NCBI RefSeq assembly: GCF_025499425.1 | Contig: NZ_JAIMCB010000019.1 | Coordinates: 1 to 62,027 of the forward strand | Source: Acidiferrimicrobium sp. IK | GTDB taxonomy: Bacteria > Actinomycetota > Acidimicrobiia > Acidimicrobiales > Palsa-688 | Direction of reading: 5' to 3' | DNA: 62,027 nt | Shown: piece by piece, positions 26,908 to 35,231 of the stretch | Layout of the letters: every line of letters begins with the position of its first letter | Position numbering within the stretch: the first letter of the stretch is position 1 | The notes under the pieces: generated by a model | What the model saw: the letters and a program-made list of their open reading frames with translations, nothing else | Told to the model about the DNA's origin: nothing | Database searches by the model: none | Translations under genes and position numbers: made by a program

Positions 26908-29541
26908 ATGCCCCAAAGCGCGCGAGGTCCAGGCGACGGGCGGCACCGGTCGATCCGGACGCTGCTCGTCGCGCTGGTCTCGGTGCCGCTCATCGCGGTC
27001 ACCTTGCTGGCCGGGGCCCGGGTCCAAAGCGCCGGGCAGCAGGCCTCCACCGACCTGCGGACGATGCGCACCATCCAGATGCTCGCCGCGGTCAATGCAG
27101 CCCGCTCCGCGAGTCTCAACCTCTACCTTCCGGTTATGGCTACCGGGATCGGGCAGAACGCCGGGCTGACGCCCGGCTTCCACGTCCCGGCATCGACCCA
27201 GGCGCTGGTAACCGCCGGATTCCCTCCCTCCGCCCTCGAGACGAAGGCCGTTCCGGCCTTCCACGCATTCGAGACCCTCGACCTGCGTGGCGCGACACCG
27301 CAGCTGACCGCGGCGACCAAGCAAGCCGAAGCGACCCTGCGCACCGCGGTGCGGGCCGCCACCGTGGGGGACGCCAGTCTCGTTCCCACCGCCGGGGTGC
27401 TGCTCCGGGCGCTGCGGGCAATGGGTCAGGCCGAGCTGGCGGTGGCCAACCAGCTGGCCGCCGGCGACATCCACAACGACGAACGCCAGGCCGTCCAGCA
27501 GCTCGACATCACCGTCGACCTCGATGCCGCCGCCGGCGTAGAGACCCCCGCCTACATGGCGTCGGTGGTCGGAGCCAACCGAGCAGACTGGCCGACAACG
27601 TGGGTCGCCTACGCCGGCGCGGTCGAGCGGGCCGCGTCCCTCCGCGGCGATCTCGCCCGAACCTTCCAGGCCATCGAGAACTCGAAATCGGAGCAGGCAT
27701 ACGACGCTCTGGTCGACCCGACCGTCAGCCACTCCGCGACGAGCATCACCACGCTGCTCAACGTCGCCGAGGCCGACGGCGCCCGCAACACCGCGATGGG
27801 AGCGCTTCTCAAGCAGGCCTCTGGGGAAGCGGTGGCGATCGCGGTCCACGACCGCGACGCCGACGTAGCCCTGCTTTGGTTGGCGGTCGTCGAGGCGGGA
27901 GTCGTCATCTTGGTAAGCCTCGGCGTGGCGTTCTTGGTCAGCCGGACGATCACGCGGCCCGTGCGCCGGCTGGCGGCCGCCGCGCAGCAGATCAGCGAGG
28001 GCAACCTGGTCGAGGTCGTTGCCGAGGGTCCCGCCGAGGTGCGCACGGCAGGGGCGGCGCTGGGCCTCGCCGCCGCGAGCCTCCGGCGGGTCGAGGCCCA
28101 AGCCTCGGACCTGGCGGCAGGTGACCTCACCAGCGAGCGGCTGGGAGAACCGCTCCCGGGACGCCTCGGCGAGATGATGCACGCGTCGGTCGGGCGGATC
28201 ATCGACACGATCCACGAGCGCGAAGCGCTGCAGACCCGCCTGGCTCACCAGGCGGCCCACGACCCCCTCACCGGGTTACCCAACCGAGCGGCCGCGCTCG
28301 CCCGCCTGGACGAGGGACTGGCCAGGGCCGCCAGGACCGGGCAGGCGGTCGGCTTGCTGTTCGTCGACCTCGACGGCTTCAAGTCGGTCAACGACTCCTA
28401 CGGCCACTCAGCCGGCGACGAGGTCCTCAACGCGGTGAGCAGGCGGATGCAAGCGGAGGTCCGCGCCGGCGACGTCGTGTGCCGCCTCGGCGGCGACGAG
28501 TTCGTGGTCGTCGTCGAACCGGCGGGGGCGGAGGCCGACATCGTGGCCCTGGCCGAGCGGCTCATCTCGACCTTGGAGCAGCCCATCGACGTGGCCGGCA
28601 ACCAGGTCCACTTGGGCGCCAGCATCGGGATCACCTTCGCCACCGAGCCCGGCACCACCGCAGAGACTCTGCTCGGCGAGGCCGACGCGGCCGTGTACCG
28701 GGCGAAGGCCGCGGGGCGGGGCACCGTCGAGGTGTTCGACGTCGCCCTCCGCGAGAGCCTGCAGGCCAAGTCGGAGCTGGAGGAAGCGATCAGGCACGGT
28801 TTGGTGAACGGCGAGTTCAGCCTCGACTATCAGCCGGTGATCCGGGTCGAGACCGGCGAGATCCAAAGTTACGAGGCGCTGGTGCGCTGGGACCGGCCCG
28901 GTCACGGGCGGCTGATGCCGAGCGAGTTCGTCCCCGTGGCCGAGCAGTCGAGCCTGATCATCGACCTCGGCCGCTGGGTGCTGCTGGAGGCGGTAAGCCA
29001 GATTGCCCGCTGGAACCGCAACGCAGACCACGGCGAACGGGTGTCGGTGGCGGTGAACGTGTCCGGGCGCCAGCTGAACACCCCGCAGCTGTTGGAGGAC
29101 GTCGAGGCTGCGCTGGCCACCGAGGGCATCGACCCGCCCCAGCTGATCCTCGAGCTGACCGAGACGGTGATGGTCACCGGCGCCACCGCGGCCCGCCGGC
29201 TGCAGGCGCTGAAACGGCTCGGCGTGCGCATCGCCCTCGACGACTTCGGAAGCGGCTACACCTCGATCGCCCAGCTCGGGACCTTCCCGATCGACATCTT
29301 GAAGATCGACCAGTGCTACATCTCGACGATCAGCGAGTCCAACCAGCTCGTCGAGCTGATCATCACCATGGCCCACACCTTCGGCTTCGAGGTCGCGGCA
29401 GAAGGGGTCGAGGACCCGTCCCAGCTCGAATCGCTGCGGGCCCTCCACTGCGACCACGCACAGGGCTTCCTGTTTTCCCGACCGGTCCCGGCCGGCGAGC
29501 ACCCGCCGCAGCTCGCCGGCGTGTCCCTGGCCCGCTCCTGA
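26908..29541 (+). CDS. membrane HAMP-GGDEF-EAL cyclic di-GMP signalling protein
   Basis: The 877-residue protein has an N-terminal transmembrane segment (TLLVALVSVPLIAVTLLAGA), a periplasmic sensor region of about 290 residues resembling a helical nitrate/ligand-sensing bundle, a second transmembrane segment (WLAVVEAGVVILVSLGVAFL), a HAMP linker, then GGDEF and EAL domains. GGDEF at 528-532 is canonical, with RAGD five residues before it as an inhibitory I-site. EAL at 656, NVSGRQL, LTETVMV, LDDFGSGYTSIAQL and AEGVED are intact. It is probably bifunctional or switchable. The start is uncertain: ATG at 26908 places the first membrane helix near the N-terminus but has no strong ribosome site; a TTG at 26848 is the alternative. 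It follows tRNA-Leu. Confidence 0.92.
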   Translation: MPQSARGPGDGRHRSIRTLLVALVSVPLIAVTLLAGARVQSAGQQASTDLRTMRTIQMLAAVNAARSASLNLYLPVMATGIGQNAGLTPGFHVPASTQALVTAGFPPSALETKAVPAFHAFETLDLRGATPQLTAATKQAEATLRTAVRAATVGDASLVPTAGVLLRALRAMGQAELAVANQLAAGDIHNDERQAVQQLDITVDLDAAAGVETPAYMASVVGANRADWPTTWVAYAGAVERAASLRGDLARTFQAIENSKSEQAYDALVDPTVSHSATSITTLLNVAEADGARNTAMGALLKQASGEAVAIAVHDRDADVALLWLAVVEAGVVILVSLGVAFLVSRTITRPVRRLAAAAQQISEGNLVEVVAEGPAEVRTAGAALGLAAASLRRVEAQASDLAAGDLTSERLGEPLPGRLGEMMHASVGRIIDTIHEREALQTRLAHQAAHDPLTGLPNRAAALARLDEGLARAARTGQAVGLLFVDLDGFKSVNDSYGHSAGDEVLNAVSRRMQAEVRAGDVVCRLGGDEFVVVVEPAGAEADIVALAERLISTLEQPIDVAGNQVHLGASIGITFATEPGTTAETLLGEADAAVYRAKAAGRGTVEVFDVALRESLQAKSELEEAIRHGLVNGEFSLDYQPVIRVETGEIQSYEALVRWDRPGHGRLMPSEFVPVAEQSSLIIDLGRWVLLEAVSQIARWNRNADHGERVSVAVNVSGRQLNTPQLLEDVEAALATEGIDPPQLILELTETVMVTGATAARRLQALKRLGVRIALDDFGSGYTSIAQLGTFPIDILKIDQCYISTISESNQLVELIITMAHTFGFEVAAEGVEDPSQLESLRALHCDHAQGFLFSRPVPAGEHPPQLAGVSLARS

Positions 29542-29577
29542 CTGGCAGCCAGCGGCGATCGCCCGCTGTCGGTCTTC

Positions 29578-30966
29578 TCAGGTCCGCTCGGTGGCCGCTT
29601 TCACCAAGGCGGTGATCCCCGCCTCGATGCCCCGGGCCAGGACCTCGAGGTCGGGGGTGGTGTCGTAGTCGCCGGTGATACCGAAGGTCACCCCGTCGCA
29701 GTACGAAAAGATGGCGACGCCAGTGCGGATGGTGGTGGCGATCGGCACGTAAGGCAGGATCTCCACCAGCCGGCGCCCGAGGGCGTAGAGCGGCTGGCGG
29801 GGCCCGGGAACGTTGGTGGTGACCGTCACGATCTGGTGCTGGGGCATCCGGAACACCAGCCGGGCAAGCGACGACAGGGCGTAGGGCACGTAGCGGGTGA
29901 GCATCACCAGGCCCTCCCCCACCGCGGCCTCGTTGTCTGATTTCAGGGCCGACAGGCGGGACCGGACGGCTTCGAACTGCTCGAGCGGGTCGGCCAGGTG
30001 GACCGGCAGGTCCGCGACCAGCGCCGACACTTCGTTGTCGCAGACCCCCTCCCCGCCGGGGGCGCGAAGCGAGACTGGGACCAGGCTGGGCACGACATGC
30101 GCCAGCGGCTGCTCGCCGCGCCACAGCAGCAACGACCGGTACCCGCTTGTGATCGCGGCCAGGACGACGTCGTTGAGCGTCCCACCCAAAGCGGCCTTCA
30201 CGGTGAGGACGTCCGCCATCGACGCCCGGGCCCAGGTGTAGCGCCGCTGCCCCCCGATCCTTCCGCTCAGCGTCGACGGTGACGCGGGTCGCAGCGCCCC
30301 GGCCAGCGCCCGCGCCCCTCGTGCTGACACCAGCGCCCGCTGGGCCAGGCGACGCGGATGGCCGACCATCCCAGCCGCCGCTCGGGCGTCCGCGAGCGGC
30401 AGGAGCAGCGAGTCGAGCGCCGACCGGGCGAGCAGCGCCAACGACGAGGGTTCATCGGCCAGAGGCCGAGGGTCCACCGGCGGCCGGGACGGCTCCGGAG
30501 ACAGGTCGAACAACACCCGATACATGTCGGTGCCCGACACGCCGTCGACCATGCTGTGGTGCACCTTCCCGATCATCGCCCAGCAGCCCCGCTCCAGACC
30601 CTCGACCAGCCAGTACTCCCACAGCGGGCGGTCCCGGTCCAGGCGCTGGGCCATGATTCGGGCCATCAGCGATCGGAGCTGCTCGTCGCCGCCGGGCGCC
30701 GGGAGGGCCGTGCGTCGAAGGTGGTGGCGCAGATCGAAATGGGGGTCGTCCACCCACACCGGGGCCCCGAGGCGCAGAGGCACCCGCCGCAGCTTCTGCT
30801 GGTAGCGGGGGACCAGCGCCAGGCGCCCGGCGATCAGCTCGCAGAGCTCCTCGAAGGTGGGGGCCGGCCCCTCGAACACCGCGATAGAAGCGATCGCCAT
30901 CGAGACGTGCCGGTCGATGTCCTCGGCATCGACGAACCCGGCATCGAGGGCGCTCAGACGCTCCAT
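29578..30966 (-). CDS. wax ester synthase/diacylglycerol acyltransferase
   Basis: The 462-residue protein is a bacterial WS/DGAT, which joins acyl-CoA to diacylglycerol or fatty alcohols to form storage triacylglycerol or wax ester. The catalytic HHxxxDG motif is HHSMVDG at 136-142. The N-terminal MERLSALDAGFV and the C-terminal TNVPGPRQPLY are also typical. ATG at 30966 is chosen because the family begins with the MxxLSxLDAxF motif; the open frame upstream is non-coding. Two DosR-like boxes lie 38-76 bases upstream, of interest because the M. tuberculosis homologue tgs1 is DosR-controlled. The gene is divergent from the phosphatidyltransferase gene. Confidence 0.95.
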   Translation of the reverse strand: MERLSALDAGFVDAEDIDRHVSMAIASIAVFEGPAPTFEELCELIAGRLALVPRYQQKLRRVPLRLGAPVWVDDPHFDLRHHLRRTALPAPGGDEQLRSLMARIMAQRLDRDRPLWEYWLVEGLERGCWAMIGKVHHSMVDGVSGTDMYRVLFDLSPEPSRPPVDPRPLADEPSSLALLARSALDSLLLPLADARAAAGMVGHPRRLAQRALVSARGARALAGALRPASPSTLSGRIGGQRRYTWARASMADVLTVKAALGGTLNDVVLAAITSGYRSLLLWRGEQPLAHVVPSLVPVSLRAPGGEGVCDNEVSALVADLPVHLADPLEQFEAVRSRLSALKSDNEAAVGEGLVMLTRYVPYALSSLARLVFRMPQHQIVTVTTNVPGPRQPLYALGRRLVEILPYVPIATTIRTGVAIFSYCDGVTFGITGDYDTTPDLEVLARGIEAGITALVKAATERT

Positions 30967-31003
30967 CGCCCGGACGTTACGGCGCCTCGCCGGCACCGGG
31001 GCA

Positions 31004-31042
31004 GGTACCAACGGCCCTGTCGGGCCGGGACTTTGGGAACTA
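31004..31042 (-). promoter_or_regulatory. two candidate DosR/DevR-like boxes upstream of WS/DGAT
   Basis: Box 1 (31004-31018) is GGTACCAACGGCCCT. Box 2 (31027-31042) is GGGACTTTGGGAACTA. Both resemble the DosR pattern GGGAC(T/C)-n3-GGCCCT, with box 1 missing one base and box 2 about two or three. Their centres are about 23 bases apart, roughly two helical turns. On the minus strand a weak -10-like TAACGT follows box 1 with the spacing expected for an activator next to a -35 region. This is motif matching by eye only. Confidence 0.4.
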
Positions 31043-31202
31043 CTTGCGCCCGCCAGACGACGCGGCAGGGTCCGCTCCGTCGCGGCCGAAGTATCGTCGC
31101 CCCGGGGCGCGCCGACCGTACCGCCGCGCCCCCGACCCGTACCGGAGGCCCGAGACCGTTGGCGCGCAATCCCGTCCCCCACCAGCCGGCAGCTGCACCG
31201 GC

Positions 31203-31838
31203 ATGAGACGCCGCACCGGGGAGGACCGCATCCTGTCCCTGCCGAACGTCGTCACCACCATCCGCCTGGTGCTCATCCCCCTCTTCGTCTACCTGCTGGT
31301 CCAGCCTCACCACCGCGACTGGTTCGCGGCCGCCGTGCTGCTCGCCGCGCTCGGCTCCACCGATTGGGTGGACGGGCAGCTGGCCCGCCGGCTCGACCAG
31401 GTGACCACGCTCGGCAAGGTCCTCGACCCCACCGCCGACCGTCTGCTGCTCGCCACCGCGACGATCGGGATCCTGGCGGTCGGCGCGGTCCCGGTCCCCG
31501 TCGCGGTCATCGCGTTGGCTAGGGAGGGGCTGGTCGCGGCCGCCGCGGTGGGGTTGGCCCTGGCCGGGGCCCGGCGCATCGACGTCACCATGGTCGGCAA
31601 GGCCGGCGCCTTCGGGCTGATGGTGGCGTTCCCGCTGTTCCTGGCCGGGCACTCCACCGTCGGGTGGCATCGCGGCGCGCTGGTGCTGGCGTGGGTCGCG
31701 GCGGTCATCGGCTTGACGCTCGGGTGGCTGTCGATCATCGTCTATGTCCCCCTCGCCAAGGCGGCGGTGGCGGAGGGACGTGCCGGTAAGGCGGCCGCCG
31801 GATTGGACGAATCGTCGAGGCAGATCCACTCCGAATAG
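31203..31838 (+). CDS. CDP-alcohol phosphatidyltransferase (PgsA-like)
   Basis: The 211-residue membrane enzyme transfers a phosphatidyl group from CDP-diacylglycerol to an alcohol. The complete catalytic signature DxxDGxxARx8Gx3Dx3D is present with Asp54, Asp57, Gly58, Ala61, Arg62, Gly71, Asp75 and Asp79. About six hydrophobic helices surround it. SLPNVVTTIRLVLIP at the start is typical of phosphatidylglycerophosphate synthases and of cardiolipin synthase of actinobacterial type, so the exact alcohol is uncertain. ATG at 31203 is chosen; the frame is open back to 31044 and would add an Arg/Pro-rich extension that could be real. Confidence 0.87.
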   Translation: MRRRTGEDRILSLPNVVTTIRLVLIPLFVYLLVQPHHRDWFAAAVLLAALGSTDWVDGQLARRLDQVTTLGKVLDPTADRLLLATATIGILAVGAVPVPVAVIALAREGLVAAAAVGLALAGARRIDVTMVGKAGAFGLMVAFPLFLAGHSTVGWHRGALVLAWVAAVIGLTLGWLSIIVYVPLAKAAVAEGRAGKAAAGLDESSRQIHSE

Positions 31839-31897
31839 AGGGATTCGACCGGCCCACGATCGTCGGTGAGCCTTACGTCACAAGGATGGTTCCCGGA

Positions 31898-31933
31898 AAG
31901 TGTCATCCGGTCGGCCGACCGCACCGAACACTT
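31898..31933 (+). promoter_or_regulatory. nested palindrome upstream of lipoprotein gene
   Basis: A perfect 14-base palindrome CGGTCGGCCGACCG (31908-31921) lies between outer arms AAGTGT (31898-31903) and ACACTT (31928-31933). It sits 56 bases upstream of the ATG at 31989 and could be a repressor operator or a hairpin in the 5' leader. Nothing else is recognised in the 150-base gap. Confidence 0.4.
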
Positions 31934-31988
31934 CACGATCAGTGTGCAGCCCTCGAATGCGCACGACGAGAAGAAGGAACGGTGAATC

Positions 31989-33209
31989 ATGCGCCTCAAG
32001 CGCTATGCGTCGGTCGCCCTGGTGGCAGGCTTAGGACTTACGGTAACGGCGTGCGGCTCGTCGGCTAGCAGCTCCACTCCGACCACCGCCGCCGGCAGCG
32101 CGAGCTCGGCCCCGGCGGCGGCCGACACGGTCACCGCGATCAACAGCCTCACCGGGCAGGGGACGTCGGTGACGCTCAACCCTGATACAGCCAAGGCCCT
32201 CACCGGCCTCGGCCTGACGCTGGCCCCCTCCGGCTCCGCCAGCTTCGACAGCGCCACCTCCACGGTGACGTTTCCGATCACCTCCGGCTACGCCGAGATC
32301 CACAGCAACCACTCCTACGCCCCCGGCTACATCGTGGGATCGATCCAGCACGACGGCTCCGGCCTGACCATCTCGGGCGCCGGCAAGTCCGTGACCCTGT
32401 CGGACTTCGTCGTGGACCCCGGCAACTCGATGCTCTACGGCACCGTGGGCGGCAAGCCCGACGTCCCGCTGCTGTATCTGGACGGCTCCCACGTGAAGGT
32501 CAGCATGTCGGGCGGCAACGTAGTCCTCGACGGCACCGTCGCCGAGCTGACCAACACCGCCGCCACCGCACTGGACCAGACCTTCGGCACCACCGCCGTC
32601 AAGGCCGGTCTTCCGCTCGGAACGGTGCACCTAGTCGCCAGCGGCACCGCCACCACCTACACCGACAAGACCACCGCCATCAGCCGCCTCGGCGGACAGG
32701 CGACCAACGTCGCCCTCGACGCCAGCACCGTGAAGGCGTTGACCGGTCTGGGCGTGACGCTCGGCACCTACGGCACCGCGACGCTGAACGGCAGCACCGT
32801 CAGCTTCCCGATCACCGGCGGTTTCGCAGCCATCCACAGTGATACCAGCTACAAGCCTGGCTACATCGTCGGCTCGATCATCCACCAGGGGTCTGGCATC
32901 ACCCTGACCGCCGGCGGCAAGACCGTGACCTTGAGCGACTTCGTGGTGGACCCGGGCGACTCGATCCTGACCGGAACCGTCAACGGGAAGATCGGCGTTC
33001 CGCTGCTGGTCCTCGACGGCAGCGCCGTCAAGGTCACGCCGACCAGCAACGGTGTGACCCTCGACGGTACGGTGGCCAAGCTCACCCAGACCGCCGCCAC
33101 CGCCCTCGACCAGGCGTTCGGCACCACGGCGCTCACCGCCGGCATCCCGCTCGGCACGGTGCACCTGGTCGCCACCGCTTCCACCGTCAAGGGCTCCATC
33201 AACGACTGA
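31989..33209 (+). CDS. secreted lipoprotein with two tandem copies of an unknown domain
   Basis: The 406-residue protein has a signal peptide ending in a lipobox (LTVTAC, Cys about 22), a short Ser/Thr/Ala linker, then two copies of a beta-rich domain of about 170 residues (about 47-216 and 217-395). Each copy contains, in order, a KALTGLG(L/V)TL segment, FPIT(S/G)G, an H-S-x-x-S-Y-x-P-G-Y-I-V-G-S-I segment, VTLSDFVVDPG, PLL-L-DGS and ATALDQ-FGTTA with PLGTVHLVA at the end. The layout is loosely like HtaA-type surface domains, but I cannot name the family. It is probably on the outer face of the membrane. A GAAGGA site lies about 10 bases before ATG. No neighbour hints at function. Confidence 0.85.
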   Translation: MRLKRYASVALVAGLGLTVTACGSSASSSTPTTAAGSASSAPAAADTVTAINSLTGQGTSVTLNPDTAKALTGLGLTLAPSGSASFDSATSTVTFPITSGYAEIHSNHSYAPGYIVGSIQHDGSGLTISGAGKSVTLSDFVVDPGNSMLYGTVGGKPDVPLLYLDGSHVKVSMSGGNVVLDGTVAELTNTAATALDQTFGTTAVKAGLPLGTVHLVASGTATTYTDKTTAISRLGGQATNVALDASTVKALTGLGVTLGTYGTATLNGSTVSFPITGGFAAIHSDTSYKPGYIVGSIIHQGSGITLTAGGKTVTLSDFVVDPGDSILTGTVNGKIGVPLLVLDGSAVKVTPTSNGVTLDGTVAKLTQTAATALDQAFGTTALTAGIPLGTVHLVATASTVKGSIND

Positions 33210-33390
33210 TCGCCGCACCGGCTGAACGCCGGCTGGCGCCCTTGCCCAGAAGGTGCTCGGGGCGATCCCCCCGTCGAAGGGGCGGGGACAGGGGGACCGC
33301 CTCCCGAGCTGTTCCACTGCAGGGGCAGCCACAGCGGTAATCATCGTCTACCCGGTGTCAGCCGGGACGCAAACCTCTGGTAACAAGAAA

Positions 33391-33421
33391 AGATCCCGGC
33401 TCGGGTACCGAGCCGGGATCT
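33391..33421. terminator. strong intrinsic terminator, possibly bidirectional
   Basis: AGATCCCGGCTCGG and CCGAGCCGGGATCT pair as a perfect 14-bp stem with a 3-base loop (GTA). Reading toward the left, a TTTCTTGTT run follows, so it is a textbook terminator for the minus-strand sodN gene. It may also stop plus-strand transcription from the lipoprotein gene. The remaining part of the 248-base gap (33210-33390) shows nothing recognisable. Confidence 0.85.
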
Positions 33422-33457
33422 TCGGGTGTCAGTCGGGCAACCAGCCCGGGGTCGCTG

Positions 33458-33874
33458 CTACTTCTTGGTCTCCCAGAAGATCTTGTCGATCTCGGCGATC
33501 TGGCCGAGAAGGTCGTCGGCGACCTTGACATCAGTGGTCTTCTTGGCCTCGCCGGCGGCCTTGGTGGCGTTCCAGAACAGCTCGTGGAGCTGCGGGTACT
33601 TCTCGAGGTGCGGCGGCTTGAAGTAGTCGGTCCAAAGGACCCACAGGTGGTGCTTCACCAGCTCGGCCCGCTCCTCCTTGATCTGCACGGCGCGAGTCTT
33701 GAACACCTGGTCGTCGGAGCCGTTGAACTTCTCCATGCAGCCCTTGACCGACTCCGCTTCGATTCGGGCCTGCGCCGGGTCGTACACCCCGCACGGCAGG
33801 TCGCAGTGGGCGTGGACGGTCGCAGGGGGCCGGACCGAGTCGGCCAGGCCGATGAGGCGGGACAGGATGGGCAT
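33458..33874 (-). CDS. sodN: nickel superoxide dismutase precursor
   Basis: The 138-residue precursor yields a Ni-dependent superoxide dismutase, a hexameric cytoplasmic enzyme. The nickel hook HCDLPCGVYDP starts at His23, so the mature enzyme would have His1, Cys2 and Cys6 as nickel ligands after removal of a 22-residue pro-peptide. The rest is the expected four-helix bundle ending DKIFWETKK. ATG at 33874 has GGAGAG upstream. The divergent neighbour sodX encodes the likely processing protease. A strong terminator lies 37 bases past the stop. In Streptomyces sodN is activated by nickel through Nur; no clear Nur site was found here. Confidence 0.97.
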   Translation of the reverse strand: MPILSRLIGLADSVRPPATVHAHCDLPCGVYDPAQARIEAESVKGCMEKFNGSDDQVFKTRAVQIKEERAELVKHHLWVLWTDYFKPPHLEKYPQLHELFWNATKAAGEAKKTTDVKVADDLLGQIAEIDKIFWETKK

Positions 33875-33958
33875 GAGGATCTCTCCTTGGTCATGATCGG
33901 AGCTGTGCTCTGTCCCCCGGACACTACCCAGCGATCCAAGCCTGCCATCGCAGCCACC

Positions 33959-34342
33959 GTGACCCTGTGGGTGATCACGCTGGCCGCAGCGGTCCTGACC
34001 GCCCTGCGACCGCGCCGGGTCGAGGTGCGCGGCGCCAGCATGGAGCCGACTCTCGCGCCAGGCGACCGCCTCTTGGTCCTCGCCGGCGTGGCGCCCCGCA
34101 CCGGTGCCGTCGTGGCGCTGCACGACCCCCGCCGGCCGGAGGGCGAGCTCCTCGTCAAGCGGGTGGCGGCGCTCGGCCCCGCCGGGCTCGACGTGCGCGG
34201 CGACAACCCGGCGCGAAGCACCGACAGCCGGACCTTCGGTCCGGTCCCTGCCGCGCTCATCGAGGGGACCGTCGTGTGGCGCTACGGGCCGCCGGAGCGC
34301 GCCGGGCGCATCGCTCGCGGGCCGAGCCGCCGCCAGCAGTAG
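33959..34342 (+). CDS. sodX: Ni-SOD maturation protease (S26 signal-peptidase-like)
   Basis: The 127-residue protein is a small S26-family serine protease that trims the SodN pro-peptide. A transmembrane helix (VTLWVITLAAAVLTAL) precedes the catalytic serine region GASMEPTL (Ser27) and the general-base lysine in ELLVKRVAALGP (Lys67), followed by RGDNP. It is divergent from sodN, the usual partnership. GTG at 33959 is preferred because it leaves room for two promoters; an in-frame ATG at 33893 would lie only 19 bases from the sodN start. Neither has a strong ribosome site. Confidence 0.87.
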   Translation: MTLWVITLAAAVLTALRPRRVEVRGASMEPTLAPGDRLLVLAGVAPRTGAVVALHDPRRPEGELLVKRVAALGPAGLDVRGDNPARSTDSRTFGPVPAALIEGTVVWRYGPPERAGRIARGPSRRQQ

Positions 34343-34355
34343 CATCGGCACCGCG

Positions 34356-35231
34356 ATGCCACAGGGCCGTTCGATCGAGCAGACCACCCACGGGGCTCTC
34401 CTGCCTCTCAGGCCGGCGGCCAACCCGCCCGAGCCTGAGCCGGACGGGCGGGTCACCGACATCGACCAGTGGGGGCGCAGCGCCAAGGCCCGGGCGCTGA
34501 TCGCTCGGCTCTACGGCCCGCTCTACAAGCACTGGTTCCGCGCCGAGTGGGAGGGCCTCGAGAAGATCCCGGCGGTCGGGGGTGCGCTGCTCGTCGCCAA
34601 CCATGCCGGCGCCATCCCGGTGGACGCGCCGCTCATCATGCACGGCATCGAGCAGGAGCTAGACCGCCCCGTATACGGCCTCGCCGACTACTTCTTCCGT
34701 GGGTTCCCTGGGGTGGGCACGGCGTGGGCCCGCGGCGGGGGCGTCACCGCCCACCCCGACAACGCGTACCGCCTGTTGCACGACGAGGGCCAGCTGGCGC
34801 TGGTCTTCCCCGAGGGGACCAAAGCCACCGGCAAGGTGTACTCGCAGCGCTACAAGCTGCGCCGGTTCGGTCGGGGCGGTTTCGTCGACATCGCCATGCG
34901 GGCCGGCGTGCCGATCGTGCCGATCGTCGTGATCGGCAGCGAGGAAGCCATGCCGATGCTGGCCAAGTCCGCCACGTTGGCCCGTCTCCTCGGCGTCCCG
35001 TATGTACCCCTGACCGCCAACATGTTGCTCCTCGGGCCGCTCGGCCTGCTCGGCTACTTCCCGGCCAAGATCCGCTTCCGGGTCCTCGACCCGATCACCT
35101 TCGACGTGCCCCCCGACCAGGAGCGCTACCCGCGCAGCCAAGTCTTCGACGAGGCCGAGAAGATCCGCCAGGCGATGCAGGTCGAGATCTACGACCTGCT
35201 GCGCCACCGCCGCAGCGTCTGGTTCGGGTGA
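34356..35231 (+). CDS. 1-acyl-glycerol-3-phosphate acyltransferase-like protein
   Basis: The 291-residue PlsC-superfamily protein probably acylates a lysophospholipid or related acceptor. It has NHAGAIPVDAPL in place of the usual NHxSxxD (the acidic residue is further from His than in HX4D, as in a known actinobacterial subgroup) and FPEGTKATGK as the acyl-acceptor loop. VPIVPIVVIGSEEAMPML is a typical later segment. It begins 13 bases after sodX and its stop overlaps the next start (GTGA), so it is coupled to the SDR gene. The pair resembles Rv0502 and Rv0501 (galE2) of M. tuberculosis in type and adjacency, though the order is reversed. Confidence 0.85.
   Translation: MPQGRSIEQTTHGALLPLRPAANPPEPEPDGRVTDIDQWGRSAKARALIARLYGPLYKHWFRAEWEGLEKIPAVGGALLVANHAGAIPVDAPLIMHGIEQELDRPVYGLADYFFRGFPGVGTAWARGGGVTAHPDNAYRLLHDEGQLALVFPEGTKATGKVYSQRYKLRRFGRGGFVDIAMRAGVPIVPIVVIGSEEAMPMLAKSATLARLLGVPYVPLTANMLLLGPLGLLGYFPAKIRFRVLDPITFDVPPDQERYPRSQVFDEAEKIRQAMQVEIYDLLRHRRSVWFG

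Noticed and set aside
34104..34355. Upstream extension of the acyltransferase into sodX
   Set aside because: The extension lies in another frame over the well-supported sodX and has no acyltransferase similarity.
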